Below, piece by piece: positions 1 through 5,837 of a stretch of DNA of 8,210 nt. Position numbers and translations under genes: made by a program. Under the pieces are notes generated by a model. It was not told the origin of the DNA. It did no database searches and saw only the letters and a list, made by a program, of their open reading frames with translations. Numbering within the stretch: the stretch's first letter is position 1; each line of letters starts with the position of its first letter. Origin of the DNA: Roseomonas sp. (lineage in GTDB: Bacteria; Pseudomonadota; Alphaproteobacteria; Acetobacterales; Acetobacteraceae); contig JADCFR010000011.1 of the NCBI GenBank assembly GCA_020249415.1, forward strand, positions 1-8,210, in the 5' to 3' direction.

Positions 1-273
1 ACGCACTGCCAATTCACGCGGTGAGAGTTCCGGCACCTCCAGCGCCAGATCAACGATGCGCCCCTGGACTGCATCGGGGATGCGGTTCCAGACGCGGTCA
101 GGGCGGGATGGCTTGTCGGCCAGCGCCTCTGGCCCGCCGGTGAGGTAGCGGTCATACCAGCGATAGAAGGTCTGACGCGGGATGCCGAGGCTGGCAAGGC
201 AGCGGCGCTGCGGCAGGTTGGCTTGCTCGACCAGTTGAATGATTTCGAGCTTTTCGGCGGCGGAGTATCTCAT
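1..273 (-). CDS. IS3-family transposase OrfB, N-terminal 91 residues (partial)
   Basis: This is the start of the catalytic (DDE) subunit; only the N-terminal helix-turn-helix part is visible and the integrase core lies off the left edge. The protein begins MRYSAAEKLEIIQLVEQANL, followed by an HTH stretch (LASLGIPRQTFYRWYDRY, residues 27-44) and a segment rich in proline and arginine ending PELSPRELAV, typical of IS3-type OrfB proteins. The ATG at 273 overlaps the orfA stop (ATGA), and orfB is in the -1 frame relative to orfA. No stop lies between the A8 run (301-308) and this ATG in the orfB frame, so an OrfAB fusion by -1 slippage is possible and is the usual active form in this family. Confidence 0.9.
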   Translation of the reverse strand, partial: MRYSAAEKLEIIQLVEQANLPQRRCLASLGIPRQTFYRWYDRYLTGGPEALADKPSRPDRVWNRIPDAVQGRIVDLALEVPELSPRELAVR

Positions 274-650
274 GCGCGGTCGTCCCCATCCGCGATCATG
301 TTTTTTTTGAGCAGGCGGAGTTCGAGCGTCTGCTCGGCCACGACCTCCTTCAGCGCGCGGGCTTCCTGGCGCAGCGCCTTGACCTCATCGCTGGTGGCCG
401 CCCGGGCCGTGTCACCGGCCAGGCGGCGTTTACCGGCTTCCAGGAACTCTTTGGACCAAGCGTAATACAGGCTCTCAGCGATGGCTTCGCGACGGCATAG
501 GGCGGCGATGCTTTCCTCGCCGCGGAGCCCTTCCAGGACGATGCGGATCTTGTCCTCGGCGGAATGGTGCTTGCGCGTGGCACGGCGAATATCGCGGACC
601 AGCTTTTCGGCTGGCACCCGCGTGGGTGGGACGGAGGATTTCTGGCTCAT
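270..650 (-). CDS. IS3-family transposase OrfA
   Basis: This DNA-binding subunit of the IS is 126 aa from the ATG at 650. An HTH_Tnp_1-type helix-turn-helix occupies roughly residues 15-60 (HHSAEDKIRIVLEGLRGEES followed by IAALCRREAIAESLYYAWSKE). A leucine-rich coiled coil follows at about residues 85-118 (EVKALRQEARALKEVVAEQ), which in this family mediates OrfA/OrfAB multimerisation. The ATG at 650 is preferred over the in-frame GTG at 656 because AAGGAG (658-663) lies 7 nt before the ATG but only 1 nt before the GTG. The start codon is buried in one arm of a perfect 21-bp inverted repeat while the ribosome site is in the loop. The gene ends ATGA, overlapping orfB. Confidence 0.93.
   Translation of the reverse strand: MSQKSSVPPTRVPAEKLVRDIRRATRKHHSAEDKIRIVLEGLRGEESIAALCRREAIAESLYYAWSKEFLEAGKRRLAGDTARAATSDEVKALRQEARALKEVVAEQTLELRLLKKNMIADGDDRA
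301..308 (-). promoter_or_regulatory. A8 programmed -1 frameshift site between orfA and orfB
   Basis: Eight consecutive T on the plus strand give CTC AAA AAA AAC in the orfA frame near its 3' end. A run of A6-A8 at this place is the classical slippery site of IS3-family elements. A -1 slip enters the orfB frame, which is open from here to the orfB ATG, giving a continuous OrfAB fusion. The efficiency, and any stimulatory pseudoknot, cannot be judged because most of orfB is missing. Confidence 0.75.
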
Positions 651-692
651 CTTCACTCTCCTTGGGGTTACGATGAGCCAGAAATCCTCCGT
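631..692. repeat. Perfect 21-bp inverted repeat around the orfA start codon
   Basis: Arm 631-651 and arm 672-692 are exact reverse complements, separated by a 20-nt loop (652-671). In the orfA transcript the loop carries AAGGAG and the 3' arm carries the ATG and first codons. If the hairpin forms, the start codon is in duplex and translation should be repressed. As a by-product, MSQKSSV is encoded on both strands. Sequestration of transposase starts against read-through transcription is known for some IS elements; applying it here is inference. Confidence 0.85.
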
Positions 693-701
693 TATTCAAA
701 T

Positions 702-723
702 CGCCTATTTGGTCCCATAGGCG
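702..723. repeat. 7-bp inverted repeat just inside the IS end
   Basis: CGCCTAT (702-708) and ATAGGCG (717-723) are perfect reverse complements with an 8-bp spacer, 13 bp inside the proposed element end at 736. It could be part of the transposase-binding terminal region or a small hairpin in the leader of the transposase mRNA. The sequence alone does not distinguish these. Confidence 0.5.
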
Positions 724-736
724 CTGACGCCGGACA

Positions 737-850
737 CTGATTAACGGTAAGCGTCTGACTGAGTTAATGGTTGAGCATGGCGTGGGCGTTCGCACGAGCC
801 AGACCGTTGAATTCAAGCGTCTTGATGAGGATTTTTTCTCAGAGGAGTAG
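737..850 (+). pseudogene. mrr: C-terminal remnant of an Mrr-type restriction endonuclease, cut by the IS
   Basis: From 737 the plus strand reads LINGKRLTELMVEHGVGV, continues with RTSQTVEFKRLDEDFFSEE and stops with TAG at 848-850. This matches the C-terminal signature of Mrr family restriction endonucleases as I know it: a strand ending in LI(D/N)G, the helix RL(T/A)ELM, a GVGV turn, and a conserved IDEDFF-like tail. Mrr enzymes cut methylated DNA; the catalytic domain would lie upstream, on the far side of the IS and outside this window. The reading frame meets a stop (725-727) as soon as it enters the IS, so the gene is interrupted here. Only 37 residues remain, so the identification rests on a short motif. 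A truncated protein fused to IS sequence could still be made from the other side. Confidence 0.75.
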
Positions 851-1348
851 CCGCGCACTGAGCGAGCACCCCCCTTTGTTTCGCGAGTCCAGTGCGATTA
901 GCCTAGGCGAATGTTCTGCCAACCACGCCACATTTCCGGCATACGAAAATATCGCCTTTCCAACAGCTTACGGCCTCCGTACTAAATCGGCCAAGTCAAC
1001 AGGTTCGGAGAGAATCGGCGCCCGGAGAGCGATTTTCAGGCTTTTCCCGGTTTGGCCGGTCAAAAGGTCCAGCCCCAAAACCCCAGGAAACCTGCCAAAG
1101 AGCGTGGGCATCGGGCGGAGGGCGAGCGAGTGCCTGATGGGGAATGGCGTAGGAAAGAGGACTGAAAAAGCGAAACTCTCTGGCGCGCGACCTCGAGCCC
1201 ATTACCCGTCCCTCAAGGGCCGCATTGGCTGAATATGAATAAAGCACATTCTATATGGCACCCATATGAGACTTCGGCGTTTGGCTTTTCGGGAAAATTT
1301 AGTGCAATCGTTCTTTAACGTATACTTTCCTTAGGGTCAGGAGGTGCC
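851..1348. other. Intergenic region without a supported gene
   Basis: About 500 bp lie between the broken mrr gene and the sigma factor leader. Open frames exist on both strands (for example 771-1232 plus and 996-1247 minus), but they lack a convincing ribosome site, have unrelated composition and resemble no family I know. There is no tRNA-like cloverleaf. Near the right end are a 6-bp dyad (ATATGG CAC CCATAT, 1253-1267) and a TATACT hexamer (1321-1326) resembling a sigma-70 -10 box, with only a poor -35 (TTTAGT, 1298-1303). These could form a second, housekeeping promoter for the sigma operon, but this is weak. Confidence 0.5.
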
Positions 1349-1352
1349 ATGC

Positions 1353-1378
1353 GTAACCTTCCCATGAACCGCGGCGTA
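1353..1378 (+). promoter_or_regulatory. ECF-type promoter upstream of the sigma factor gene (GTAACC-N16-CGTA)
   Basis: GTAACC (1353-1358), exactly 16 nt, then CGTA (1375-1378). From memory, the Caulobacter SigF consensus is GTAACC-N16-CGAA; this differs by one base. Transcription would start near 1384-1387, leaving a leader of about 65 nt with AAGGAG (1434-1439) 10 nt before the ATG at 1450. An identical element sits before the radical SAM operon at 7704-7729, which makes chance less likely. Autoregulation of the sigma gene is the inference. Confidence 0.75.
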
Positions 1379-1449
1379 CAGGATCAGGGCGCTTCTGCGG
1401 TCATGCTTGACCCATCTGCTCAAGCCGCCCCGCAAGGAGTTGTCTTGGA

Positions 1450-2091
1450 ATGCTTAGTACCTGCCTGCCAGCCTATTTTATGGTATCAGGCCTGATGGAC
1501 AAGCCGGGTCTTCCCACCGCCGCGCCGGATGATCGCGATGCGCGCGATCTGCGCTGGTCGCGCCTAATGGCCGCGGCGCAAGCAGGGGATCGGCGCGCCT
1601 ATGAGGATTTGCTGCGCGAATGCCTGCCGCTGCTCCGCCAGATCTGTCGCGCCCGGCTGCGCGATGCGACCGAAGCCGAGGATGCGGTGCAGGATACGCT
1701 GCTGACCATCCATCGTGCGCGGGCGAGCTATGATGCCTCTCGCCCCTTTCGCCCCTGGCTGGTCGCCATTACCGAAAGGCGGGCGCTTGACCGAATCCGT
1801 GCCCGTGGCCGCCGTGCCGGGCGAGAGGCTGCGCTCGATCTGGCGGCGGAGCTCCCGGCACCCGAAGGCAGCGCCGATGCTGCTTTGGATGCCAATCATG
1901 CGGCGGCCCGGTTGCGCGATGCCGTGCAGGATTTGCCGCCATCCCAGCGCACAGCGCTTGGGCTGACCAAGCTGCAGGACCTCACGCTACAGGAGGCGAG
2001 TGCGCGTTCCGGCATGAGTATTGGCGCGATCAAGGTCGCGACACATCGCGCCGTGCAAACCCTGCGCCGCAGACTGACGGGGCAGGAGTAA
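1450..2091 (+). CDS. ECF RNA polymerase sigma factor (SigF/EcfF-like, partner of NrsF-type anti-sigma)
   Basis: This is an alternative sigma factor of the extracytoplasmic-function type, binding core RNA polymerase and reading ECF promoters. Region 2 spans about residues 45-118, with LLRECLPLLRQICRARLRDA, the -10 recognition helix AEDAVQDTLL (76-85) and RPWLVAITERRALDRIR. A short linker precedes region 4 at about 154-208 (LRDAVQDLPPSQRTALGLTK, then LQEASARSGMSIGAIKVATH, the -35 reading helix). The ATG at 1450 has AAGGAG 10 nt upstream, but the first 15 codons are AT-richer at third positions and hydrophobic. The in-frame ATG at 1495 (MDKPG...) is therefore a real alternative, with only a weak AGG site. 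The anti-sigma gene follows after 6 bp. In vivo it is presumably held inactive at the membrane until a stress signal arrives. Confidence 0.92.
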   Translation: MLSTCLPAYFMVSGLMDKPGLPTAAPDDRDARDLRWSRLMAAAQAGDRRAYEDLLRECLPLLRQICRARLRDATEAEDAVQDTLLTIHRARASYDASRPFRPWLVAITERRALDRIRARGRRAGREAALDLAAELPAPEGSADAALDANHAAARLRDAVQDLPPSQRTALGLTKLQDLTLQEASARSGMSIGAIKVATHRAVQTLRRRLTGQE

Positions 2092-2097
2092 CGCGCC

Positions 2098-2751
2098 ATG
2101 CAAAGCGAAGACCTGATCCACCGTTTGGCCAATGATCTCCGCCCGGTTCGCCCGGCGCGGCCCCCCGGCGCCGCGACGGCGCTTTGGCTTGGGCTGGCCA
2201 CCGCCGTCATTATTGGCGCAGTGCTGTTCTGGGGCCTGCGGCATGATCTGGCGGAACGCCTCGCCAGCGGGTTTGAGACGCCGCAACTGGTCACGGCACT
2301 CGCCACCGGCGTGCTTGCCGCCTTCGCCGCCTTTCAATTGGCCTTGCCGGATCGCAGCCGGCTTTGGGCCTTGTTGCCGCTGCCCTCTGCCTTGGGCTGG
2401 CTTGCCACCATGGGCTGGGGCTGCCTGCAGGATTTTGTGAAAATCGGGCCGGAGGCCTTGCATATCGGGGTGAGCCTGCCTTGTTTCAGCTTCATCCTGG
2501 GCCTTGGCTTGCCCCTCACCATGGTCATGCTTTGGCTGTCGCGCCATGGGGCCTGGTTCAGCCCTGGGCCTGTTGCGGCCTTGGGTGGCCTATCCGCCGC
2601 GGCGATGGCAAGCGTTGGCCTCAGCCTCATTCATCATTTGGATGCGGCGCTGATGGTGCTGATTTGGCATGGCCTATCTGTTCTGGTGGTGACCGCAGTT
2701 GCGGCGAAGCTTGGCCCTCGGGTGATGCGGCTTGGCCGTTCAGGCGGATGA
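2098..2751 (+). CDS. NrsF/DUF1109-family membrane anti-sigma factor
   Basis: This 217-aa inner-membrane protein has a short cytoplasmic N-terminus (residues 1-26, MQSEDLIHRLANDLRPVRPA) that would hold the sigma factor, then about six hydrophobic segments (near 27-47, 64-84, 88-108, 125-146, 156-177 and 184-204). This is the layout of the NrsF/DUF1109 family, as are the motifs GWGCLQDF, SLPCFSF and the C-terminal LGPRV. Characterised relatives (NrsF in Caulobacter, OsrA in Bradyrhizobium) restrain a SigF/EcfF-type sigma and respond to heavy metals or reactive oxygen. Cysteines near residues 130 and 180 are implicated there. Here C129 is present (with C109), but the second place carries H179-H180. 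The ATG at 2098 is preceded by GGCAGGAG, which overlaps the end of the sigma gene, so the pair is cotranscribed and probably coupled. Confidence 0.88.
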   Translation: MQSEDLIHRLANDLRPVRPARPPGAATALWLGLATAVIIGAVLFWGLRHDLAERLASGFETPQLVTALATGVLAAFAAFQLALPDRSRLWALLPLPSALGWLATMGWGCLQDFVKIGPEALHIGVSLPCFSFILGLGLPLTMVMLWLSRHGAWFSPGPVAALGGLSAAAMASVGLSLIHHLDAALMVLIWHGLSVLVVTAVAAKLGPRVMRLGRSGG

Positions 2752-2813
2752 GGCGAAAGCGGTTGCGACCAATTGCCGTGTGTTTCGTGTGAAGGACAGA
2801 AAGATTTTCACGC

Positions 2814-3605
2814 ATGCTCGCCTTTGAAACCATGATCAGGCTATCCGCTTCCGTGGGCGTGCTCAGTATCATGCTGATCCTGCAGCATGCGTTTCCGCGT
2901 CGGGCGCAGCGGCTTTACTGGCGGCGGTGGCCGAGCAATTTTGGGCTGGTGGTGATTTCCTCCCTGCTCGTGCGGCTGCTTGTTCCAACGGCGGCGATTG
3001 GCGTGGCACTTTATGCCGAAAGCCAGGGCCTTGGGCTGCTGCGCTGGCTTGGCGTGAATGAGATTATCGGCGGCATCCTGGCGGTGCTGCTGCTCGATAT
3101 GCTGATCTATTTTCAGCATCGCGTCTTTCACGCCCTGCCCATTCTCTGGCGGCTGCATCGTGTGCATCATGCGGATACGGAATTGGATGCTTCGTCGGGC
3201 TTGCGCTTTCACCCGATTGAGATCCTGCTTTCCATGGGGATCAAGATGGCGGCGGTGGTCGCGCTGGGTGCGCCCGCCGAAGCGGTGCTGGTGTTTGAAG
3301 TGCTGTTGAACGCAACTGCGGTTTTCAATCATTCCAATGTTGCGCTGCCGCTATGGCTTGATCGCGTCTTGCGCTGGGTTCTGGTAACGCCGGATATGCA
3401 TCGCGTGCATCATTCGGTGGTGCGCGCGGAAACCGACAGTAATTTCGGCTTCTGCCTTTCCGTTTGGGATCGGATTTTCGGCACGCATATTCCGGAACCT
3501 GCCGCCGGACAGCTTGGCATGGTGATCGGCATTGATGAGTTCCGCGCCGATGAGGAACAGCGGCTGGATCGGATGCTGACGCAGCCTTTCAGGCGCGGGG
3601 CGTAA
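2814..3605 (+). CDS. Sterol desaturase / fatty acid hydroxylase family protein
   Basis: This 263-aa integral membrane di-iron enzyme has the histidine clusters of the FA_hydroxylase superfamily: H102-RVF-H106, H115-RV-H118-H119, FHP at 132-134, FNH at 171-173, and a second HRVHH at 196-200. Hydrophobic segments lie near residues 9-24, 42-66, 84-100, 136-152 and 155-170. Members hydroxylate or desaturate sterols, fatty acids, hopanoids or carotenoids using oxygen; the substrate here is unknown. Length is normal and all iron ligands seem intact, so it is probably active. It follows the anti-sigma gene on the same strand after 62 bp, so it may be read from the same transcript. The ATG at 2814 has a poor ribosome site. 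The gene runs convergently into the metallophosphoesterase gene (23-bp gap, no clear terminator hairpin). Confidence 0.9.
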   Translation: MLAFETMIRLSASVGVLSIMLILQHAFPRRAQRLYWRRWPSNFGLVVISSLLVRLLVPTAAIGVALYAESQGLGLLRWLGVNEIIGGILAVLLLDMLIYFQHRVFHALPILWRLHRVHHADTELDASSGLRFHPIEILLSMGIKMAAVVALGAPAEAVLVFEVLLNATAVFNHSNVALPLWLDRVLRWVLVTPDMHRVHHSVVRAETDSNFGFCLSVWDRIFGTHIPEPAAGQLGMVIGIDEFRADEEQRLDRMLTQPFRRGA

Positions 3606-3628
3606 TTGAGTGTAGTGCGCCTGTCCCG

Positions 3629-4474
3629 CTACCAGACCAATCCCGCCGGCATCAGCTTCTGCCCGCGCCACGCCCGTTCCGCCGGGGGCAATACATCGCA
3701 GGAAGGCCAGATGCCGCTGCCAAGCGCCGCCGCGTAACCCTCTGGCAGGCCCGCCGTGCGCATGGCCGCTGCCGCCGCCGCATGATCATACTCCAAGGGC
3801 AGGATTTCAACGCTGAGGCCCGCTTCGCCCGGCGTCAGCACGGCGAACCAAATGCGCGGCGTGCCGTCATCGGCGGGCATGCCAATAGCCCCCGCATTGA
3901 TCCAAATCCCTGACCCCACCTGGCGCGCAAAGGGAATGCCACAATGCCCCGCAATCACGCCATCACATCCGGTGGCGGCGATTTCCGCCGCCAATTCTGC
4001 GGGCGGTGTGGAGGCGAAAATGAAGCGGCTGATATCGCTTGCCCCGCCATGCAGCACGGCAAGCCGCCGCCGATCCGGCAGAGTTACCATCAGCCGCCGC
4101 GGCAAGCCCGCCATCCAGGTACGATGCGCTGCCGTCACCTGCCGATTGGCATGCGCATACCAGGCGCGGGAGAGCAGATCGCACGCCGTGCCTTCCTCAA
4201 AACCGCAGCCGCAATCAAGCGCGCCGGCTGCCAGATTTTCCTCGCAATTGCCGGCAATCACCCAAATGCCGCTCGCCATGATCAAATCACAGCAGGCGGC
4301 CGCATCAGCGCCATAGGCAACCACATCGCCGGTGCAGATCACGCGCCCCGGTGGAATGCCGCGCCGGGTCGCTTCGTCCAAAATGGCGCGCGTTGCCTGC
4401 AGGTTTGAATAGGGGCCGCCAAAGACCAGCAGCGGGCCATCCGCCGCAAGTTCCCTCAAAGCTGTCTGAGACAT
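3629..4474 (-). CDS. Metallophosphoesterase-fold protein with altered metal motif
   Basis: This 281-aa protein resembles the YfcE/calcineurin-like phosphoesterases: GGPYSNLQA (19-27), CTGDVVAYG (47-55), AGNCEEN (74-80), LHGG (141-144), AGHCGIPF (175-182) and NAGAIGMP (193-200) sit in family order. Several metal ligands are changed. Motif I is normally D-x-H-S-N but here is G-P-Y-S-N. GNHE-type is GNCE, and the final GHTH-type is GHCG. The GD of motif II and the two isolated histidines remain. A Cys-rich DCGCGFEEG (87-95) is also present. I recall relatives with the same GGPYSNL start, so this is probably a diverged subfamily and not decay; the reaction is unknown. The ATG at 4474 has GGAGG 4 nt upstream and overlaps the ATPase gene by 19 bp; a TTG at 4489 is less likely. 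It is the last gene of the operon. Confidence 0.85.
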   Translation of the reverse strand: MSQTALRELAADGPLLVFGGPYSNLQATRAILDEATRRGIPPGRVICTGDVVAYGADAAACCDLIMASGIWVIAGNCEENLAAGALDCGCGFEEGTACDLLSRAWYAHANRQVTAAHRTWMAGLPRRLMVTLPDRRRLAVLHGGASDISRFIFASTPPAELAAEIAATGCDGVIAGHCGIPFARQVGSGIWINAGAIGMPADDGTPRIWFAVLTPGEAGLSVEILPLEYDHAAAAAAMRTAGLPEGYAAALGSGIWPSCDVLPPAERAWRGQKLMPAGLVW

Positions 4475-5091
4475 CCATCCTCCAGGCAAAGCAATCGGTC
4501 GGCAAAGCGCGCGGCCAAATCATGTTGATGCAGCGATACCAGCACCGCCAGGCGATCCCGTCGCGCGAGGTCCTGCAATAGGCTCAGCACGTCCTCTGCC
4601 AGGGCAGGGTCCAGGCTTGCCACGGGTTCATCCGCCAAAAGAATACGGGATTGCTGGTGCAGCGCGCGGGCAATGGCGACACGCTGGCGTTGCCCACCGG
4701 AAAGCCGATCCGCCCGCCGCCCCCCAAGCCCAGCGAGGCCGACACGCGCGAGGCTCGCCTCCGCCAGGGCCATTTCCGCCCTGGGCCAAAGCCGCAGCGC
4801 TGCGCGCCAGAAACCCATGCGCCCAAGCCCGCCCACCAGCACATTATCGCGCGCGGTCAGCCGGCTTGCCAGCGCATGTTGCTGGAACACCAGCGCAGGC
4901 TGGCCTTGAGAGTCGAGCTTGCCGGAGCAAGGCAAAAGCCCCGCCATGGCGCGGAGCAGCGTGGTCTTCCCCGCGCCCGAAGGGCCGATCAGCGCCACCA
5001 TCTCCCCCGCCGCCACGCCGAGCGAGATATCCCGCAGCACCACGCGCCCACCAAGCGACGCGCCAAGCCCCTGCACCGATACGGCCAGCAT
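4456..5091 (-). CDS. phnC: PhnC-like ABC transporter ATP-binding protein
   Basis: This 211-aa ATPase of a PhnCDE-type importer has Walker A GPSGAGKTT (36-44), the Q-loop VFQQH (68-72), a LVGGLGRMGFWR segment typical of PhnC proteins (85-96), the signature LSGGQRQR (130-137), Walker B ILLADEP (150-156), a D-loop SLDP (159-162) and the switch histidine H188 in SLHQH. All catalytic elements are intact. The length is somewhat short for PhnC (usually about 240-260) and lacks a C-terminal extension. The ATG at 5091 shares its A with the permease stop (TGATG), so it is preferred over a TTG three bases earlier. Its 3' end overlaps the metallophosphoesterase start. Phosphonate is the family name only; the substrate is unproven. 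Confidence 0.93.
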   Translation of the reverse strand: MLAVSVQGLGASLGGRVVLRDISLGVAAGEMVALIGPSGAGKTTLLRAMAGLLPCSGKLDSQGQPALVFQQHALASRLTARDNVLVGGLGRMGFWRAALRLWPRAEMALAEASLARVGLAGLGGRRADRLSGGQRQRVAIARALHQQSRILLADEPVASLDPALAEDVLSLLQDLARRDRLAVLVSLHQHDLAARFADRLLCLEDGCLRQL

Positions 5092-5837
5092 CAAAGCAAC
5101 CTGGCGCGCAAGGCTGCGGAAAGCCGGTCAGCCGTCAGGGTCATGGCGACAATCAGCGCCAGAATCGCCAGCACACGGCTGAAATCCAGCAAATCCACCG
5201 CGTTCTTCAGCTCCTGCCCAATGCCGCCGGCGCCCACCAGGCCAAGCACGGTGGAGGCGCGGATATTGAATTCCCAGACATAGAGCGCCGCCGAGGCGGT
5301 TTGCGGCAATGTCTCCGGCAGCAGGATCACGGCGGCTGCCTGGGCACGACCCGCACCGGCGCTGCGCGCGGCTTCCATGGGCGCGGGATCGGCGGCCTCC
5401 AGCGCTTCCGACCACAGCTTGCCCAGGCTGCCGGCGGAATGCAGCGCCACGCCAAGCATGCCGGCAAAGGGGCCAAGCCCGACGGCGGCGACAAAAATCA
5501 GCGCAAAGACAAAGCCATCAATGCCGCGCAAGGCATCAAGCAAGGTGCGGATCGGGTGATACAGCACCGGGTAGGGATTGGCGGGCCGCGCTGCCATCAG
5601 CGCCAGGGGCAGCGCCAAAACCCCCGCCAGAGTGGTGCCCAAGGTCGCGAGGGCAAGCGTTTCCGCCGCGCGCGCCGCAAGGTCTCCGAAGCCTGAAAAA
5701 TCAGGCGGGAAGCCGCCCGCGATCCAGCCGGCAAGCCGCGGCAGCCCGGCCCAAAGCCGGCCCAGATCGGGCTGCACCACCCAGATACAGGCCGCCTGAA
5801 CCGCAATGAACCCAATGATCCAGGCAGCCCGCCGCAT
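5091..5837 (-). CDS. phnE: PhnE-like ABC transporter permease
   Basis: This 248-aa inner-membrane permease has an N-terminal membrane segment near residues 5-21 and others near 60-82, 108-134 and 220-236. The cytoplasmic coupling loop is clear: LGKLWSEALEAADPAPMEAA runs into RSAGAG (138-163), the EAA motif with its following glycine that docks onto the ATPase. The PhnE hallmarks ALIFVAAVGLGPFAG (112-126) and WEFNIRASTVLGLVGAGGIG (188-207) are present. It is a single permease gene, so the transporter would work as a homodimer. The ATG at 5837 overlaps the stop of the binding-protein gene by one base (TGATG), and its stop overlaps the ATPase start in the same way; tight translational coupling is likely. 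Confidence 0.93.
   Translation of the reverse strand: MRRAAWIIGFIAVQAACIWVVQPDLGRLWAGLPRLAGWIAGGFPPDFSGFGDLAARAAETLALATLGTTLAGVLALPLALMAARPANPYPVLYHPIRTLLDALRGIDGFVFALIFVAAVGLGPFAGMLGVALHSAGSLGKLWSEALEAADPAPMEAARSAGAGRAQAAAVILLPETLPQTASAALYVWEFNIRASTVLGLVGAGGIGQELKNAVDLLDFSRVLAILALIVAMTLTADRLSAALRARLL

Larger units (their letters stand above)
1..736 (-). mobile_element. IS3-family insertion sequence, partial (upstream end present, rest off left edge)
   Basis: The segment holds, on the minus strand, an IS3-type orfA, an A8 frameshift site and the first 91 codons of orfB; the rest lies beyond position 1. The outer end is placed at about 736. The minus strand there begins TGTCCGGCGTC, fitting the 5'-TG...CA-3' termini of the family. 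From 737 on, the plus strand reads in frame as the C-terminus of an Mrr endonuclease, while the same frame has a stop (TGA, 725-727) just inside the element. Between the end and orfA lie two inverted repeats (702-723 and 631-692). The second terminal repeat and the target duplication (perhaps CTG or CTGA) are outside the window. Whether the element is intact cannot be judged. Confidence 0.85.

Noticed and set aside
664..669. GTAACC on the minus strand in the hairpin loop before orfA
   Set aside because: No CGTA-like box follows at 16 nt; chance occurrence of the hexamer.
1109..1139. Possible 8-bp stem (CATCGGGC / GCCTGATG) in the intergenic region
   Set aside because: It needs a G-U pair, has a 15-nt loop and no U-tract; not convincing as a terminator or RNA gene.
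771..1232. Plus-strand ORF of 153 codons
   Set aside because: It runs out of frame over the mrr remnant and on through the intergenic region, has no ribosome site, low-complexity basic composition and no recognisable family.
996..1247. Minus-strand ORF of 83 codons in the intergenic region
   Set aside because: No ribosome site or recognisable domain; it is antisense to another open frame of similar quality, as expected for GC-rich DNA.
2765..2789. Degenerate ECF-like motif GCGACC-N15-CGTG before the desaturase gene
   Set aside because: Two mismatches in the -35 box, one in the -10 box and a 15-nt spacer; too weak beside the two exact 16-nt-spaced copies, and the gene can be read from the sigma operon.
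3734..3758. GTAACC-N15-CGTG on the plus strand
   Set aside because: It lies inside and antisense to the phosphoesterase gene, has the wrong spacing, and no gene starts downstream.
4617..5696. Long plus-strand ORF (359 codons) antisense to the ATPase and permease genes
   Set aside because: It is a GC-frame shadow of phnC/phnE: its protein is rich in Arg, Ala, Pro and Gln with no domain, while the minus strand encodes complete motif-bearing proteins.
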